DNA of 64,000 bases from Seongchinamella unica (lineage in GTDB: Bacteria > Pseudomonadota > Gammaproteobacteria > Pseudomonadales > Halieaceae): positions 1 to 64,000 of the forward strand of contig NZ_SMSE01000006.1 in assembly GCF_004354085.1 (NCBI RefSeq). Direction: 5' to 3'. Positions within the stretch are counted from its first letter, which is position 1. The number at the start of each line of letters is the position of its first letter. Shown one piece after another: positions 26,180 to 34,468 of the stretch. Position numbers and translations under genes: made by a program. The notes beneath the pieces were generated by a model, which saw only the letters and a list, made by a program, of their open reading frames with translations, did no database searches and was not told the DNA's origin.

Positions 26180-27079
26180 ATGCGCAATCTCAACTTTCAT
26201 CATCTCTATTACTTCTGGGTCGTGGCCAAGGAGGGGCATCTCACCCGCGCCGCACAACAGCTCCATGTCTCTCAATCCGCCTTATCAACACAGATACGCA
26301 AGCTGCAGGAGCAACTGGGTCACGAGCTGTTCAACCGCGATGGGCGCAATCTCAGGCTCACCGAGGTGGGGCACGTGGTTCTCGAATATGCCGAGAGCAT
26401 TTTCAGCCTTGGCAGTGAATTGCTGGCACTGACCGAAAGCGGCGACCTGCAACGCCTGCAGCGGCTGCGCATCGGCTCGGTGGCGACCCTGTCGCGCAAC
26501 TTCCAGGAGAACTTCCTGCGCCCGGTCATTGGTGAGGCGAAAATCAAACTGACCCTGCACTCCGCAACCCTGGACGAACTCCTGGAACAGCTCCGGGTGT
26601 ACAAGCTGGACCTCATCCTGTCCAACCGGGCTGTTGCGGCAGACAACTCCACGCCCTGGCGCTGCCAACAGATAGCGCAGCAGCGCGTGTGCATTGTGGG
26701 GCCACCTGGAAAGGCCGCGAAGCAGTTTCAGTTCCCCCGCGACCTCGGCCAATTGCCCCTGCTACTGCCGGGGCCTAGCAGTGACATTCGCAGCCAGTTC
26801 GACCTGCTGTGCGAGGAACATGGCGTAGAAGTAGACCCCTACGCCGAAGTGGACGACATGGCCATGCTGCGGCTATTGGCACGCGACTCCGGTGGACTGT
26901 CGATAGTGCCCGAGGTTGTCGTTCAGGACGAACTGCAGAACGGGCGGCTGCAGCGTTACTGCATTCTTGAAGACGTGGTGGAACGCTTCTACGCGATCAC
27001 GGCAAAAAGGCACTTCGAGCTGGTGGCCCTGAATACCCTTCTGGAACAATCCCAGCAAAGCCTGGAGGCGCTGGACTAA
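26180..27079 (+). CDS. LysR-family regulator of the DAB operon (NhaR-like)
   Basis: A 299-residue LysR regulator: an N-terminal winged helix (FHHLYYFWVVAKEGHLTRAA, then QQLHVSQSALSTQIRKLQ) and a C-terminal two-lobed effector domain starting near residue 90 (LRIGSVATLSRNFQENFL). FHHLYYFW is typical of the NhaR/DabR-like subgroup. Divergent placement against dabBA with a shared AT-rich gap implies it controls that operon, presumably in response to inorganic carbon limitation or ion state. ATG 26180 has GGAG nine bases upstream; a longer open frame exists but starts inside the promoter. A hairpin (ACGCCTGC / GCAGGCGT, 27082-27105) follows the stop. Confidence 0.85.
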   Translation: MRNLNFHHLYYFWVVAKEGHLTRAAQQLHVSQSALSTQIRKLQEQLGHELFNRDGRNLRLTEVGHVVLEYAESIFSLGSELLALTESGDLQRLQRLRIGSVATLSRNFQENFLRPVIGEAKIKLTLHSATLDELLEQLRVYKLDLILSNRAVAADNSTPWRCQQIAQQRVCIVGPPGKAAKQFQFPRDLGQLPLLLPGPSSDIRSQFDLLCEEHGVEVDPYAEVDDMAMLRLLARDSGGLSIVPEVVVQDELQNGRLQRYCILEDVVERFYAITAKRHFELVALNTLLEQSQQSLEALD

Positions 27080-27152
27080 ACACGCCTGCGACTACTTGCA
27101 GGCGTAACGCAGTGGCAGTGACTTCTCTGGATACAATTAGGCCTCGCTGAGC

Positions 27153-27176
27153 CAGTCAGTCAGTCAGTCAGTCAGT
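27153..27176. repeat. (CAGT)6 tetranucleotide microsatellite
   Basis: Six uninterrupted CAGT units. They sit at the inner edge of an IS6-type relic, where better-preserved copies have a single CCAGTAAATCTTCAATATC. The array therefore looks like an expansion of one transposase-derived CAGT. Confidence 0.85.
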
Positions 27177-27177
27177 C

Positions 27178-27316
27178 TTTAATATCCCGGTGGCTGAGAT
27201 TGCATCAACAGTGGAGCCAGACAGGGTAGGAAATGCTATCTGGTGGGCATCGGTTGAGTAGATAGATGCTCATGGGCCATTCTTGGCAATTTCGGTCCGT
27301 TAACTTGCCAGCACCC
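27178..27316 (-). mobile_element. 5' end relic of an IS6-type element
   Basis: Follows the 5' end of the 13.7-kb element in order: TTTAATATCCCGGTGGCTGAG, GAGCCAGACAGGGTAGGAAATG, then the terminal repeat CCGTTAACTTGCCAGCACCC ending at 27316. It contains only the transposase start region, disrupted by substitutions. Together with the microsatellite it fills most of the 27080-27422 gap. Confidence 0.7.
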
Positions 27317-27422
27317 GCAACCCTCCTGCGGCACACTGGCGCGCCGCATCGGATCTGCAGTTTGTTCCATCCGCGACAATGAACCATACTGCGGAAAGCG
27401 CTCATAAAGCCGGAAACAAACT

Positions 27423-29342
27423 ATGACCTACGACTGGAAGGCCTCTCTGGGCGAAGTGTCCGATGCGCAACTGCGCGCTGCACTAGAGCAGGCCCATATT
27501 CCTGCCTTGTTGGCGTCGATCATTCACCTGACGGGTAAAGCCGACCATTTTCAACAGGTCCAACCTCGATTTGAGCTGTTTGCCGAGAATGACGATGGCC
27601 TGACCGAGGAAGAGCGATCGGGCGCGCGCAAACTGGCGTTTGATGCGCTTAAGGACTATCGCGCTCATGGCGAATTGATAGAGCCATCCGCCGCAGTGAT
27701 TGTGGATACGATGCAGCGTATTACCGGGGAACAGTTTCCGGAGCATCTACTTCCCATGTTGCGCGAGGAACTCAATTTATTTGCTGAGGATACTCGGCGG
27801 GTCGATATCGATACGCAATCCATGACCTCTGATTTTCAGGTTTTGATTATAGGTTCGGGTATGTCGGGAATCGCTGCGGCATTTCGCCTGAAGCAGCAGG
27901 GAATCCCTTTTCTGGTATTGGAGAAAAACCCTGAAGTTGGCGGTACCTGGTATGAAAACACCTATCCGGGCTGCCAAGTGGACTCCGCCAATCATCTCTA
28001 CAATTATATTTTCGATCACAACACCCAGTGGCCTAACCACTTCTCGGGTCAGGCGGAGTTGTATCAGTATTTCAGTGACGTTGTCGATAAGCATGATCTG
28101 CGCCAGCACATACGAGTGAACAGTACCGTTTCCAGGGCTCGCTACGATGAAACGACAGGCCTGTGGACTGTGACCATTGAACAGAATGGCCTTCAGCAGG
28201 AACTCCTAGCCAATGCGGTTATCAGTGCAGTTGGCCAGTTGAATATTCCCAAATATCCCGAGTTCAAAGGTTTCGAGGATTTTTCCGGAACCAGCTTCCA
28301 CTCCGCGCGCTGGGATCATCAATACGACTTGTCGGATAAGCGGGTTGCGGTAATTGGCACGGGTTGCAGCGCAGTTCAGTTCGTGCCGGAGATTGCCCCT
28401 TCGTGCAGAAAGCTGACAATTTTTCAACGCTCTCCACCCTGGTTGTTACCCGTGGATGAGTATCACACGCCAATGACGGAAGAGGAGCTCTGGCTCTTTC
28501 GTGAGTTGCCCTTCTACGGGCGCTGGTACCGTTTTTTCCTTTTTCGTACACGGGCAGTGGACGGCGAATTGCCCCTTCTCTATTCCGACCCTGACTGGAG
28601 TGGGCCTCCCAATACAGTGAGTGAAGGGAATCAACTGCTGCGTGACGCGCTCATTGACTCGGTAACTGAGCAGTGCGCAGGAGATACGGAACTGTTGGAA
28701 AAGCTGATTCCCAGCTATCCACCGGGAGGTAAACGCCCGGTGGTAGATGATGGTTCCTGGATAAGAACACTCAAGCGCGACAACGTGAATCTGGAAACAG
28801 ATTCCATCAAACAAGTCGTCACGAGTGGCATCGTCACCGAGGGCGGTGAGCTCCACGAGTGCGACGTCATCATCTTCGGCACCGGTTTTACGGCAGACGA
28901 GTTTCTCGCGAACATGCAGATATACGGCCGCGAGGGAAAGAGGCTCGCCACGGTGTGGGGTGGTAACGCCCGTGCCTATAAAGGCGCGATGGTGCCCGGT
29001 TTCCCCAATTTCTATACGCTCTACGGGCCCAATACCAATATCGTTGTTGGCAGCAGCATTATATTTTATGTGGAGTGTCAGCTGCGTTATGTGCTGGGCT
29101 GCCTCAAGCTGCAATTGGAACAGGGCCACCGCGCATTGGAGTGCCGCGAGGAGGTGATGGAGGCTTACAATCAGCAAATCGATGCGCTCAACCGCCAGCG
29201 GGCATGGGGAGCTTCGCAGGTTTCAAGCTGGTACAAGAATCGACAGGGGCGTGTAACCCAGAATTGGCCGGGAACGCACTGGGAGTTTTGGAAACAGACC
29301 CGGAGCCCTGAGCCTGACGAGTTGGTATTCGACAAGCACTAG
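27423..29342 (+). CDS. Baeyer-Villiger flavin monooxygenase, 4-hydroxyacetophenone-monooxygenase-like
   Basis: A 639-residue type I BVMO. After a ~140-residue helical N-terminal extension it has the FAD motif LIIGSGMSGIAAAF (Gly144 onward) and GGTWYENTYPGCQVDSANHL. The BVMO fingerprint FSGTSFHSARW (F-x-G-x3-H-x3-W) lies near residue 288, and the NADPH motif is VAVIGTGCSAVQFVPEI. Length and extension match 4-hydroxyacetophenone monooxygenase (about 640 residues) rather than ~540-residue cyclohexanone monooxygenases. It inserts oxygen next to a ketone to give an ester, using O2, NADPH and FAD. No esterase or regulator is adjacent; the gene is flanked on both sides by IS6-type relics, which hints at acquisition. 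Confidence 0.9.
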   Translation: MTYDWKASLGEVSDAQLRAALEQAHIPALLASIIHLTGKADHFQQVQPRFELFAENDDGLTEEERSGARKLAFDALKDYRAHGELIEPSAAVIVDTMQRITGEQFPEHLLPMLREELNLFAEDTRRVDIDTQSMTSDFQVLIIGSGMSGIAAAFRLKQQGIPFLVLEKNPEVGGTWYENTYPGCQVDSANHLYNYIFDHNTQWPNHFSGQAELYQYFSDVVDKHDLRQHIRVNSTVSRARYDETTGLWTVTIEQNGLQQELLANAVISAVGQLNIPKYPEFKGFEDFSGTSFHSARWDHQYDLSDKRVAVIGTGCSAVQFVPEIAPSCRKLTIFQRSPPWLLPVDEYHTPMTEEELWLFRELPFYGRWYRFFLFRTRAVDGELPLLYSDPDWSGPPNTVSEGNQLLRDALIDSVTEQCAGDTELLEKLIPSYPPGGKRPVVDDGSWIRTLKRDNVNLETDSIKQVVTSGIVTEGGELHECDVIIFGTGFTADEFLANMQIYGREGKRLATVWGGNARAYKGAMVPGFPNFYTLYGPNTNIVVGSSIIFYVECQLRYVLGCLKLQLEQGHRALECREEVMEAYNQQIDALNRQRAWGASQVSSWYKNRQGRVTQNWPGTHWEFWKQTRSPEPDELVFDKH

Positions 29343-29353
29343 TCGGGTTCGGC

Positions 29354-29595
29354 GACCCTCAGATTCCGGTAGTGTCCAGATCTGACCCAGTGCCTCCCCA
29401 AATTGGAAAGACTCTGGAAGCAGCATAGGCAGTGACGAATCTCTGAGCCCTGGGGTCTTCAATATCCCTATGGCTCATATCAAAGCGATAGTAGAGCCAT
29501 CCAGCGTAGCTGGTGATGTCGGGAGGGAATCGGTGGCGTTTATAGGTATTCGTCCACCGATTCTACCAGTTTCGCGCAGTTAAACTGACAATCCC
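29354..29595 (-). mobile_element. Miniature IS6-type derivative with both ends
   Basis: The left part (29354-29445) matches the transposase C-terminal end of the 13.7-kb element (CCCTCAGATTCCGGTAGTGT...). The right part (29455-29595) matches its 5' end (TCTTCAATATCC...GTTAAACTGACAATCCC). Almost the whole transposase has been lost, leaving about 240 bases. It looks like a more advanced stage of the same internal deletion. Confidence 0.7.
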
Positions 29596-29605
29596 GGGTA
29601 CATTG

Positions 29606-30178
29606 CTAGTCGATATCTACGACGAATATGCAGTCCGCGGTTAGCTCATTTCCTGTAAACATATTATCGAGATTTGCAAGACCTGAGAGACGGGAAATCC
29701 CTGTGGCGTTCTTGAATCGCTTAGTGCCTCCAATTACCACACTCCCTTCTCCGTAGTAAGCTGAGAAATGCGTCATTGGCCCCACTACAGGAGATGCCAC
29801 GCCCGGCCAACCATCCTGTAAAGCTGCGACCGTAGTTAATCCCTGGGTAGTAATGGATCCCTGGGGAAGGTTAAACGTTGTCGTCGTCACAACACGAATG
29901 AACTCGAAGTCACCCAGGACGTCCTGGATGGTCTGGCAGTCCACGACCGTACCTAGTTCTCGCCGAGTTTTTACCTCAAATAAATCAAACTCAAAACAAT
30001 TCGCTTCCATCAATTCACCAGGATTATCTGGGTCGGGTACCTCTTGCAATTCTCCTGTGGCCGTACCCACAAGGCTGAATATGTAGCGTTTGCCACCGCC
30101 CTTATCTTTCCCAAACGCTCCTCCTGAAATGGATAACGCCAGGACGAAGCCCATGAACAATATCAATGAATTTTTCAC
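29606..30178 (-). CDS. Exported protein, possibly dirigent/allene-oxide-cyclase-like barrel
   Basis: A 190-residue protein with a signal peptide (NSLILFMGFVLALSISGGAF, cleaved before GKDKGG). The mature part is rich in short beta strands: SLVGTATGELQEVPDPD, FNLPQGSITTQGLTTVAAL, and near the end SVVIGGTKRFKNATGISRLS. The last, a glycine-rich GGTxxFxNATG turn, resembles dirigent and allene oxide cyclase-like beta barrels. I do not recognise a specific family and no function is assigned. A four-Cys pattern (one near residue 59, one in VVDCQTI, one in DCIFVV) could form disulfides. No partner gene: di-haem gene further right in the same direction, 585 bases away. Confidence 0.7.
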   Translation of the reverse strand: MKNSLILFMGFVLALSISGGAFGKDKGGGKRYIFSLVGTATGELQEVPDPDNPGELMEANCFEFDLFEVKTRRELGTVVDCQTIQDVLGDFEFIRVVTTTTFNLPQGSITTQGLTTVAALQDGWPGVASPVVGPMTHFSAYYGEGSVVIGGTKRFKNATGISRLSGLANLDNMFTGNELTADCIFVVDID

Positions 30179-30241
30179 AATCTGCCTCCAGTCTTACTTG
30201 GCTAATTGGGCTACAGAGATCAACCCTGTTTCCCCGAAGGG

Positions 30242-30313
30242 GTGTTTATTATAGACGATGATCCAGACGGTGAAGTCGAAGATGCTCTTGGTGCACTCTT
30301 CAATAACCATTAG
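30242..30313 (+). other. Possible coding remnant (acidic C-terminal peptide)
   Basis: An open stretch reads VFIIDDDPDGEVEDALGALF then NNH and TAG, preceded by a CCCCGAAGGGG hairpin. The composition looks coding, but there is no start or upstream continuation. The remaining 30314-30710 holds nothing I recognise. Confidence 0.25.
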
Positions 30314-30710
30314 TTATATCCAAGCAATTTAATAACCCCACGGAACCATGACCCGACTCTGGGCCGACATGATTGATCCATAATTCCTGCTGTATCTTGA
30401 ACAGGAAACCGCAAATACAGTGATCAAATACCCAGGACGCTGTTGACACCTCTGTCGCAAATGCACAGGATCACCCCTTCAGTCCTGCTACGGGTGATCA
30501 GTCGCGACTGATCTACTATGCCTGTCACGACTTCGTCCGAACCAAGCTAGCTGCTTGCCAACGTCTTCATTACTTATTTTCGGCAACCCTCCCCGGCGCA
30601 AAGGGCCACTCCCATCCTGGCCACATCGAAAAGAATCCGAGTGATAGCCCCGCACTGTGCGTCGACAAAGGATATGGTACCCATCGGGTGGGGAAGTGAC
30701 GTTTGGGAGT

Positions 30711-30744
30711 GCATCCGGGGCGTGAGGTCGCTCACCCCGGATGC
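30711..30744 (-). terminator. Long hairpin downstream of the di-haem gene
   Basis: GCATCCGGG pairs with CCCGGATGC and GTGAG with CTCAC around a GTCG loop, with a two-base bulge. It begins 20 bases after the stop codon of the leftward gene. There is no T tract, so termination or mRNA protection are both possible. Confidence 0.5.
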
Positions 30745-30763
30745 CGGTGTCGCCGGGGAGCCG

Positions 30764-32308
30764 CTAAGGAGAATGAGCCAGGGAGTGCAAGCGCTGCTGC
30801 CATAAGCCGTTGCCCCTATGGTCGCCTGGAGGTACAACCTGCAGGCTTTTCAGGAACTGCACCAGCGCCCTCTGATCAGACAGCGAACTGGCCTCGAAAG
30901 TGTCCCGGGCGACGCGGCCCTCGCCGCCGTGGGCGAGGATGGCCTCAGTGATGGTTGTCAAATCTCCCCTGTGACCGTACGGAGCCGAGTTGCCCACATC
31001 CCACAGCTTGCGGGTTAGAAAGAATTCACTGCCGGGTTTGCCGTCCTGATCCGGCCGGCCCTGGGCGAGTGTCTCGTTGCAGAAATGGCGTATGGCGCCG
31101 GGTCCGGGTTCGTCGCAAAGGTTGTGGCGCTTGAGGTCCGTGTAGGCGCGAACCACCGCCTTGCCTTCGGGCCGCTTTTCCAACAGCGGGCCTTCCCCCT
31201 GGCTGGTCATGTCGTAGACGTACTCGGGGCAGGCAATCGGGTCGCTGCAGGTACCGGGTGGGTTGAACGGATTCGGCTCGCTGAAAAGGCGGCTGTTCAG
31301 GGTCAATTCCGGTGTGTGGCAGGCGGCGCAGCCGATGTCCTCAAACACCGTGGCACCGTGCCTGACGCTCGCTTTACCGACGCTGCTTTTGGGCAATACC
31401 TGGCTGGGAACGCCCAGTTGCGCTTGCCACAGGCTGAGCGCGGTAATATCGCCGATGGTCAGTTCCCTGTTGTAGCCGTCTTCATCGAAATCAAATCCCT
31501 TGTCCGGGTTCAGGTCGAACCGTTCTTCCGCCTGGATACCGTGGTGGTGGTTCATGGCGTTGTTGGAGAACTCGCGTAGCGATACCACCTTGCCTGCCTG
31601 ATGGAAGGGCTTTATCACCAGATCGTGGTCTATGCCGCGGGCATCGACGACATTGCCGTCCAACAGTTTCACATCGAACTCGACACCTTTGGTAATCAGC
31701 GTGTGCCAGCCGTCCGGGAGTCCCTGGACCTGCGACTGCAGGTCGACTGTCATTTCCCTGGCTAGCATTTCAATCGGCCCCGATCCATTCATGCCCAGGG
31801 TATTACGGCTGTTACTATGCATGGCGCTGGTCGAAAAGGTTACCGGGTCCAGTGTCTGCGCCAACACGAAAACATTGGCGACGAAGTCCCCGGCACCCCC
31901 TACCGCGGGCTGCGCGTGGCAGCCGGCGCAGGAATCAGAGTCTGGCGCAGAGGTGCGCAATTTCGCCACCTGCCCATCCGTGAGAAGCTCACCATTGTCG
32001 GCTATCACCGGTATGGATCGCTTGTCGCCGCCGCCGGTAGTCGCGGGGCGACCGGCGCCATCACAGGTATTGAAAGGTGCGATAAACAGTGCCTTGCCGT
32101 GATCAACGATCTCCTGGAAGGTGTGCAGTCCTAGAGCAATGTCCGCCTGTTCCAGGTGAGTGCCGATGATGGCATCGTCTGCTTCCAGTGGCGGGAGGCA
32201 ATCGTGTGCCAGAGCACTGGAAGTGGTAAGCATGACGAGGGCGGCGAAAACGGGCCCCGCTACGCCGGTAGCCATCCGTGCTGTGAAAATTACCGATGTG
32301 TTACTCAT
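30764..32308 (-). CDS. Di-haem cytochrome c / di-haem oxidoreductase (DUF1111-like)
   Basis: A 514-residue exported protein with a signal peptide (VAGPVFAALVMLTTSSALA). Two c-type haem sites are visible: C127AGCH131 (DSCAGCHAQPAVGG) and C327AACH331 (IGCAACHTPEL). The domain layout matches the periplasmic di-haem oxidoreductase or thiol-oxidoreductase-like family related to cytochrome c peroxidase, with the usual GDITALSLWQAQLGVPSQ and HRGDLTTITEAILAHGGE late blocks. An extra CSDPIACPEY loop might form a disulfide. ATG 32308 has TGGAGA at about six bases. Divergent from the porin gene 412 bases away. Electron donor or acceptor unknown. Confidence 0.85.
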   Translation of the reverse strand: MSNTSVIFTARMATGVAGPVFAALVMLTTSSALAHDCLPPLEADDAIIGTHLEQADIALGLHTFQEIVDHGKALFIAPFNTCDGAGRPATTGGGDKRSIPVIADNGELLTDGQVAKLRTSAPDSDSCAGCHAQPAVGGAGDFVANVFVLAQTLDPVTFSTSAMHSNSRNTLGMNGSGPIEMLAREMTVDLQSQVQGLPDGWHTLITKGVEFDVKLLDGNVVDARGIDHDLVIKPFHQAGKVVSLREFSNNAMNHHHGIQAEERFDLNPDKGFDFDEDGYNRELTIGDITALSLWQAQLGVPSQVLPKSSVGKASVRHGATVFEDIGCAACHTPELTLNSRLFSEPNPFNPPGTCSDPIACPEYVYDMTSQGEGPLLEKRPEGKAVVRAYTDLKRHNLCDEPGPGAIRHFCNETLAQGRPDQDGKPGSEFFLTRKLWDVGNSAPYGHRGDLTTITEAILAHGGEGRVARDTFEASSLSDQRALVQFLKSLQVVPPGDHRGNGLWQQRLHSLAHSP

Positions 32309-32720
32309 AAGAGTCTCCAGTCCATGGTAGGAAATCAATCAATCTGCAATAGATACCGACAATTGAATGGGGGGCAATGCCGCAGGCAGGCGCTGAGTGG
32401 CAGCAGAATGTTGCGCTGCGGGCTGTGTGAATGACGCGCTCGAAAGCGCTCACACCAACCAGGTATCTGCGGTAAGCCAAATGAAAACGTCCCTGTTTGT
32501 ATAGCGTGAATACTTATAGGGAGAAGTAGAGGCGATGTTATCGATCAAGGCAACATAAATCTGCGCTTTCCCTGAAACAGGCAAAGTGCGCCCACCAAAC
32601 AGGCCGGACATCGGGCACTGGCAGCACCGACAAAACCGGGCTCCCTACTGATCCGTGACTTTTCCCAGATTTGCTTTAAGGTTGGAACACCCTGGATTAA
32701 GTCGAGATCGCTTTCGTCCC
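32309..32720. other. Divergent intergenic region, no identified element
   Basis: This region separates the di-haem gene from the porin gene, so it must carry both promoters. I see no convincing sigma-70 pair or dyad and no IS or repeat similarity. Confidence 0.4.
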
Positions 32721-34400
32721 ATGAGACACCTCGTCACACTGATCGCCGCACTGTACCTGCTGACAGCCATGCCAGGTTACGCGCAACAACTGAAGGACAC
32801 TTTCAGGGAGCCGGTACCAGCAAACAAGCCGCGATCGATCCTGTTGCGCAACGTCGTGTTGATCGACCCGGCCAGGCCCGCCGAAACCCTCCGGGTCAAT
32901 ATTCTGGTAAAGAATGACCGATTGGACCTGATCTCCGAAGACCTGATTCCTCTCAATGAGGCAGAAATCGCCTACGACGGCCGGGATGGCGTAGTCCTGG
33001 GACAATTGAACCTGGGCGAACCCGCAAGTTTCCTCCTGTTGGACGGCGACCCTCGCGAAGACGTGGGTATCCTGCTCGATACCAGGGTCCACGGTATTTT
33101 CGCCATGCGCGAGGGCAAGATCGTACGCAATCGATTACTCACCATCATCGATGAAACTGCGGAGGAACGGAGAAGATCCGAGTTGGGATGGCTGGCCTAC
33201 TCACCCCCGCCGCTGGCGGTACCCCTTGACTACCAGGATACTGGCAAGTTGAACCGATTTGAAACCGCCCCGGTTTCCGGGATTTTCACCGGTGGCCTGG
33301 GGCTGGACAGAATGTACTGGCTGGACCAGAGCGCCGACAGCAGACAGCAGGTCGGCGACCTGAAAGGGTTCGAAGGTGGAGAAATCCGCGCCCTGCGCAT
33401 GGGTGCTTTTGGCACCATCAATTTCAATCGCCCCTGGGTCTGGGCCCTGTATGGCGCCACCCATTCCTACGACAAGGGCTTCGACGATAAGGACGATGAC
33501 ACATTCAGCTGGACCGATGTTCGGCTGGACATCCCGATCGCGGAAAAAGCCAGCTTGTCTATTGGCAAGCAGAAGGAGCCTATTTCGATGGAGCGATTGA
33601 TGTCACTCGTCCATCTGCCCATGCAGGAACGGAGCAGCGTAGCCGACGCGCTGCTGCCCTCGCGTAATGTGGGGGTAGTGATCTCCAGCACGATTTTAAA
33701 TGACCGTGTGGCACTCGCGGGCGGCGCTTTCAATAACTGGCTGGACCGGGATCAACCCAACTCATTCAGTGACAATACCATCAACTACGTCGGGCGTGCG
33801 ACATGGGTACCCTTCGAGGACGACTCCCGCAGCAGCCTGCTCCACCTTGGCCTGGCTTACCGCTACTCTGATGCCAAGGAGAGCACACGCGTGTCCACGG
33901 AACCCGAGTTCAACCAGTCACCGGACTTTATCAGCAGCGCGGTGTTCAATGCCGAAGAGTTGAACACTTACCGGGCAGAGACATCATGGCGCTCAGGCAG
34001 GCTCTGGCTTCACGGTGAGTACACACGCACCAATGTCGACGCCGAGGCGCTCCGCGATCCGACGGTGAAGGGGTACAGCGTCACCGCATCCTGGTCACTG
34101 AGCGGTGAAATGCGGCCATACAAGAAGCGTGTCGGCGTATTCCAGCGCCTGCCCATCGCCCGCACCGTAAACCAGAATGGCTGGGGCGCCTGGGAAGTCG
34201 CGGCACGCTACTCAACCCTGGATGCCAACGACGGTCTGCTTGAGGCAGGTGATATGGACATCTGGTCAGCGGGCCTCAACTGGTGGTTGTCGCCCTACCT
34301 CAACCTCAACTTCAATTACCGCTATATCACCCTGGACAGGAACGGTCTGGAGAGCAGCAGCCAGGGCATAAACTCACGGCTTTTGCTGATGCTGGAGTAA
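32721..34400 (+). CDS. OprO/OprP-type porin with an N-terminal amidohydrolase-like beta domain
   Basis: A 559-residue outer-membrane protein. A signal peptide (LIAALYLLTAMPGYAQ) is followed by ~115 residues that copy the outer beta domain of amidohydrolases: ILLRNVVLIDPARP (40-53) as the N-terminal half, and FLLLDGDPREDVGILLD plus HGIFAMREGKIVRNRL (104-138) as the C-terminal half. The TIM barrel and its metal ligands are absent. From about residue 170 the sequence is a phosphate-selective-porin-like barrel (LGLDRMYWLDQSAD, ASLSIGKQKEPISMERLMSL, GGAFNNWLD, NLNFNYRYITLD). Function inferred: anion or small-molecule channel. The start is chosen at the signal peptide; its ribosome-binding site is weak. 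Confidence 0.75.
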   Translation: MRHLVTLIAALYLLTAMPGYAQQLKDTFREPVPANKPRSILLRNVVLIDPARPAETLRVNILVKNDRLDLISEDLIPLNEAEIAYDGRDGVVLGQLNLGEPASFLLLDGDPREDVGILLDTRVHGIFAMREGKIVRNRLLTIIDETAEERRRSELGWLAYSPPPLAVPLDYQDTGKLNRFETAPVSGIFTGGLGLDRMYWLDQSADSRQQVGDLKGFEGGEIRALRMGAFGTINFNRPWVWALYGATHSYDKGFDDKDDDTFSWTDVRLDIPIAEKASLSIGKQKEPISMERLMSLVHLPMQERSSVADALLPSRNVGVVISSTILNDRVALAGGAFNNWLDRDQPNSFSDNTINYVGRATWVPFEDDSRSSLLHLGLAYRYSDAKESTRVSTEPEFNQSPDFISSAVFNAEELNTYRAETSWRSGRLWLHGEYTRTNVDAEALRDPTVKGYSVTASWSLSGEMRPYKKRVGVFQRLPIARTVNQNGWGAWEVAARYSTLDANDGLLEAGDMDIWSAGLNWWLSPYLNLNFNYRYITLDRNGLESSSQGINSRLLLMLE

Positions 34401-34468
34401 CAGGTGGGCGAACGCTGCGATCCAGTCATAAGCACCGGTAGCAGAGTCCGCGAGAATGACCCGCTAGC

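Noticed and set aside
27140-27180. Possible CRISPR-like or satellite array from the CAGT repeats
   Set aside because: The unit is four bases without spacers; it is a microsatellite. No CRISPR array was seen in the window.
28446-29177. Minus-strand open frame of 243 codons inside the monooxygenase gene
   Set aside because: It lies wholly within a well-supported gene on the other strand and shows no family motif or ribosome-binding site.
30574-30837. Minus-strand open frame overlapping the end of the di-haem gene
   Set aside because: No start context, and composition follows the long hairpin and the neighbouring gene; no family similarity.
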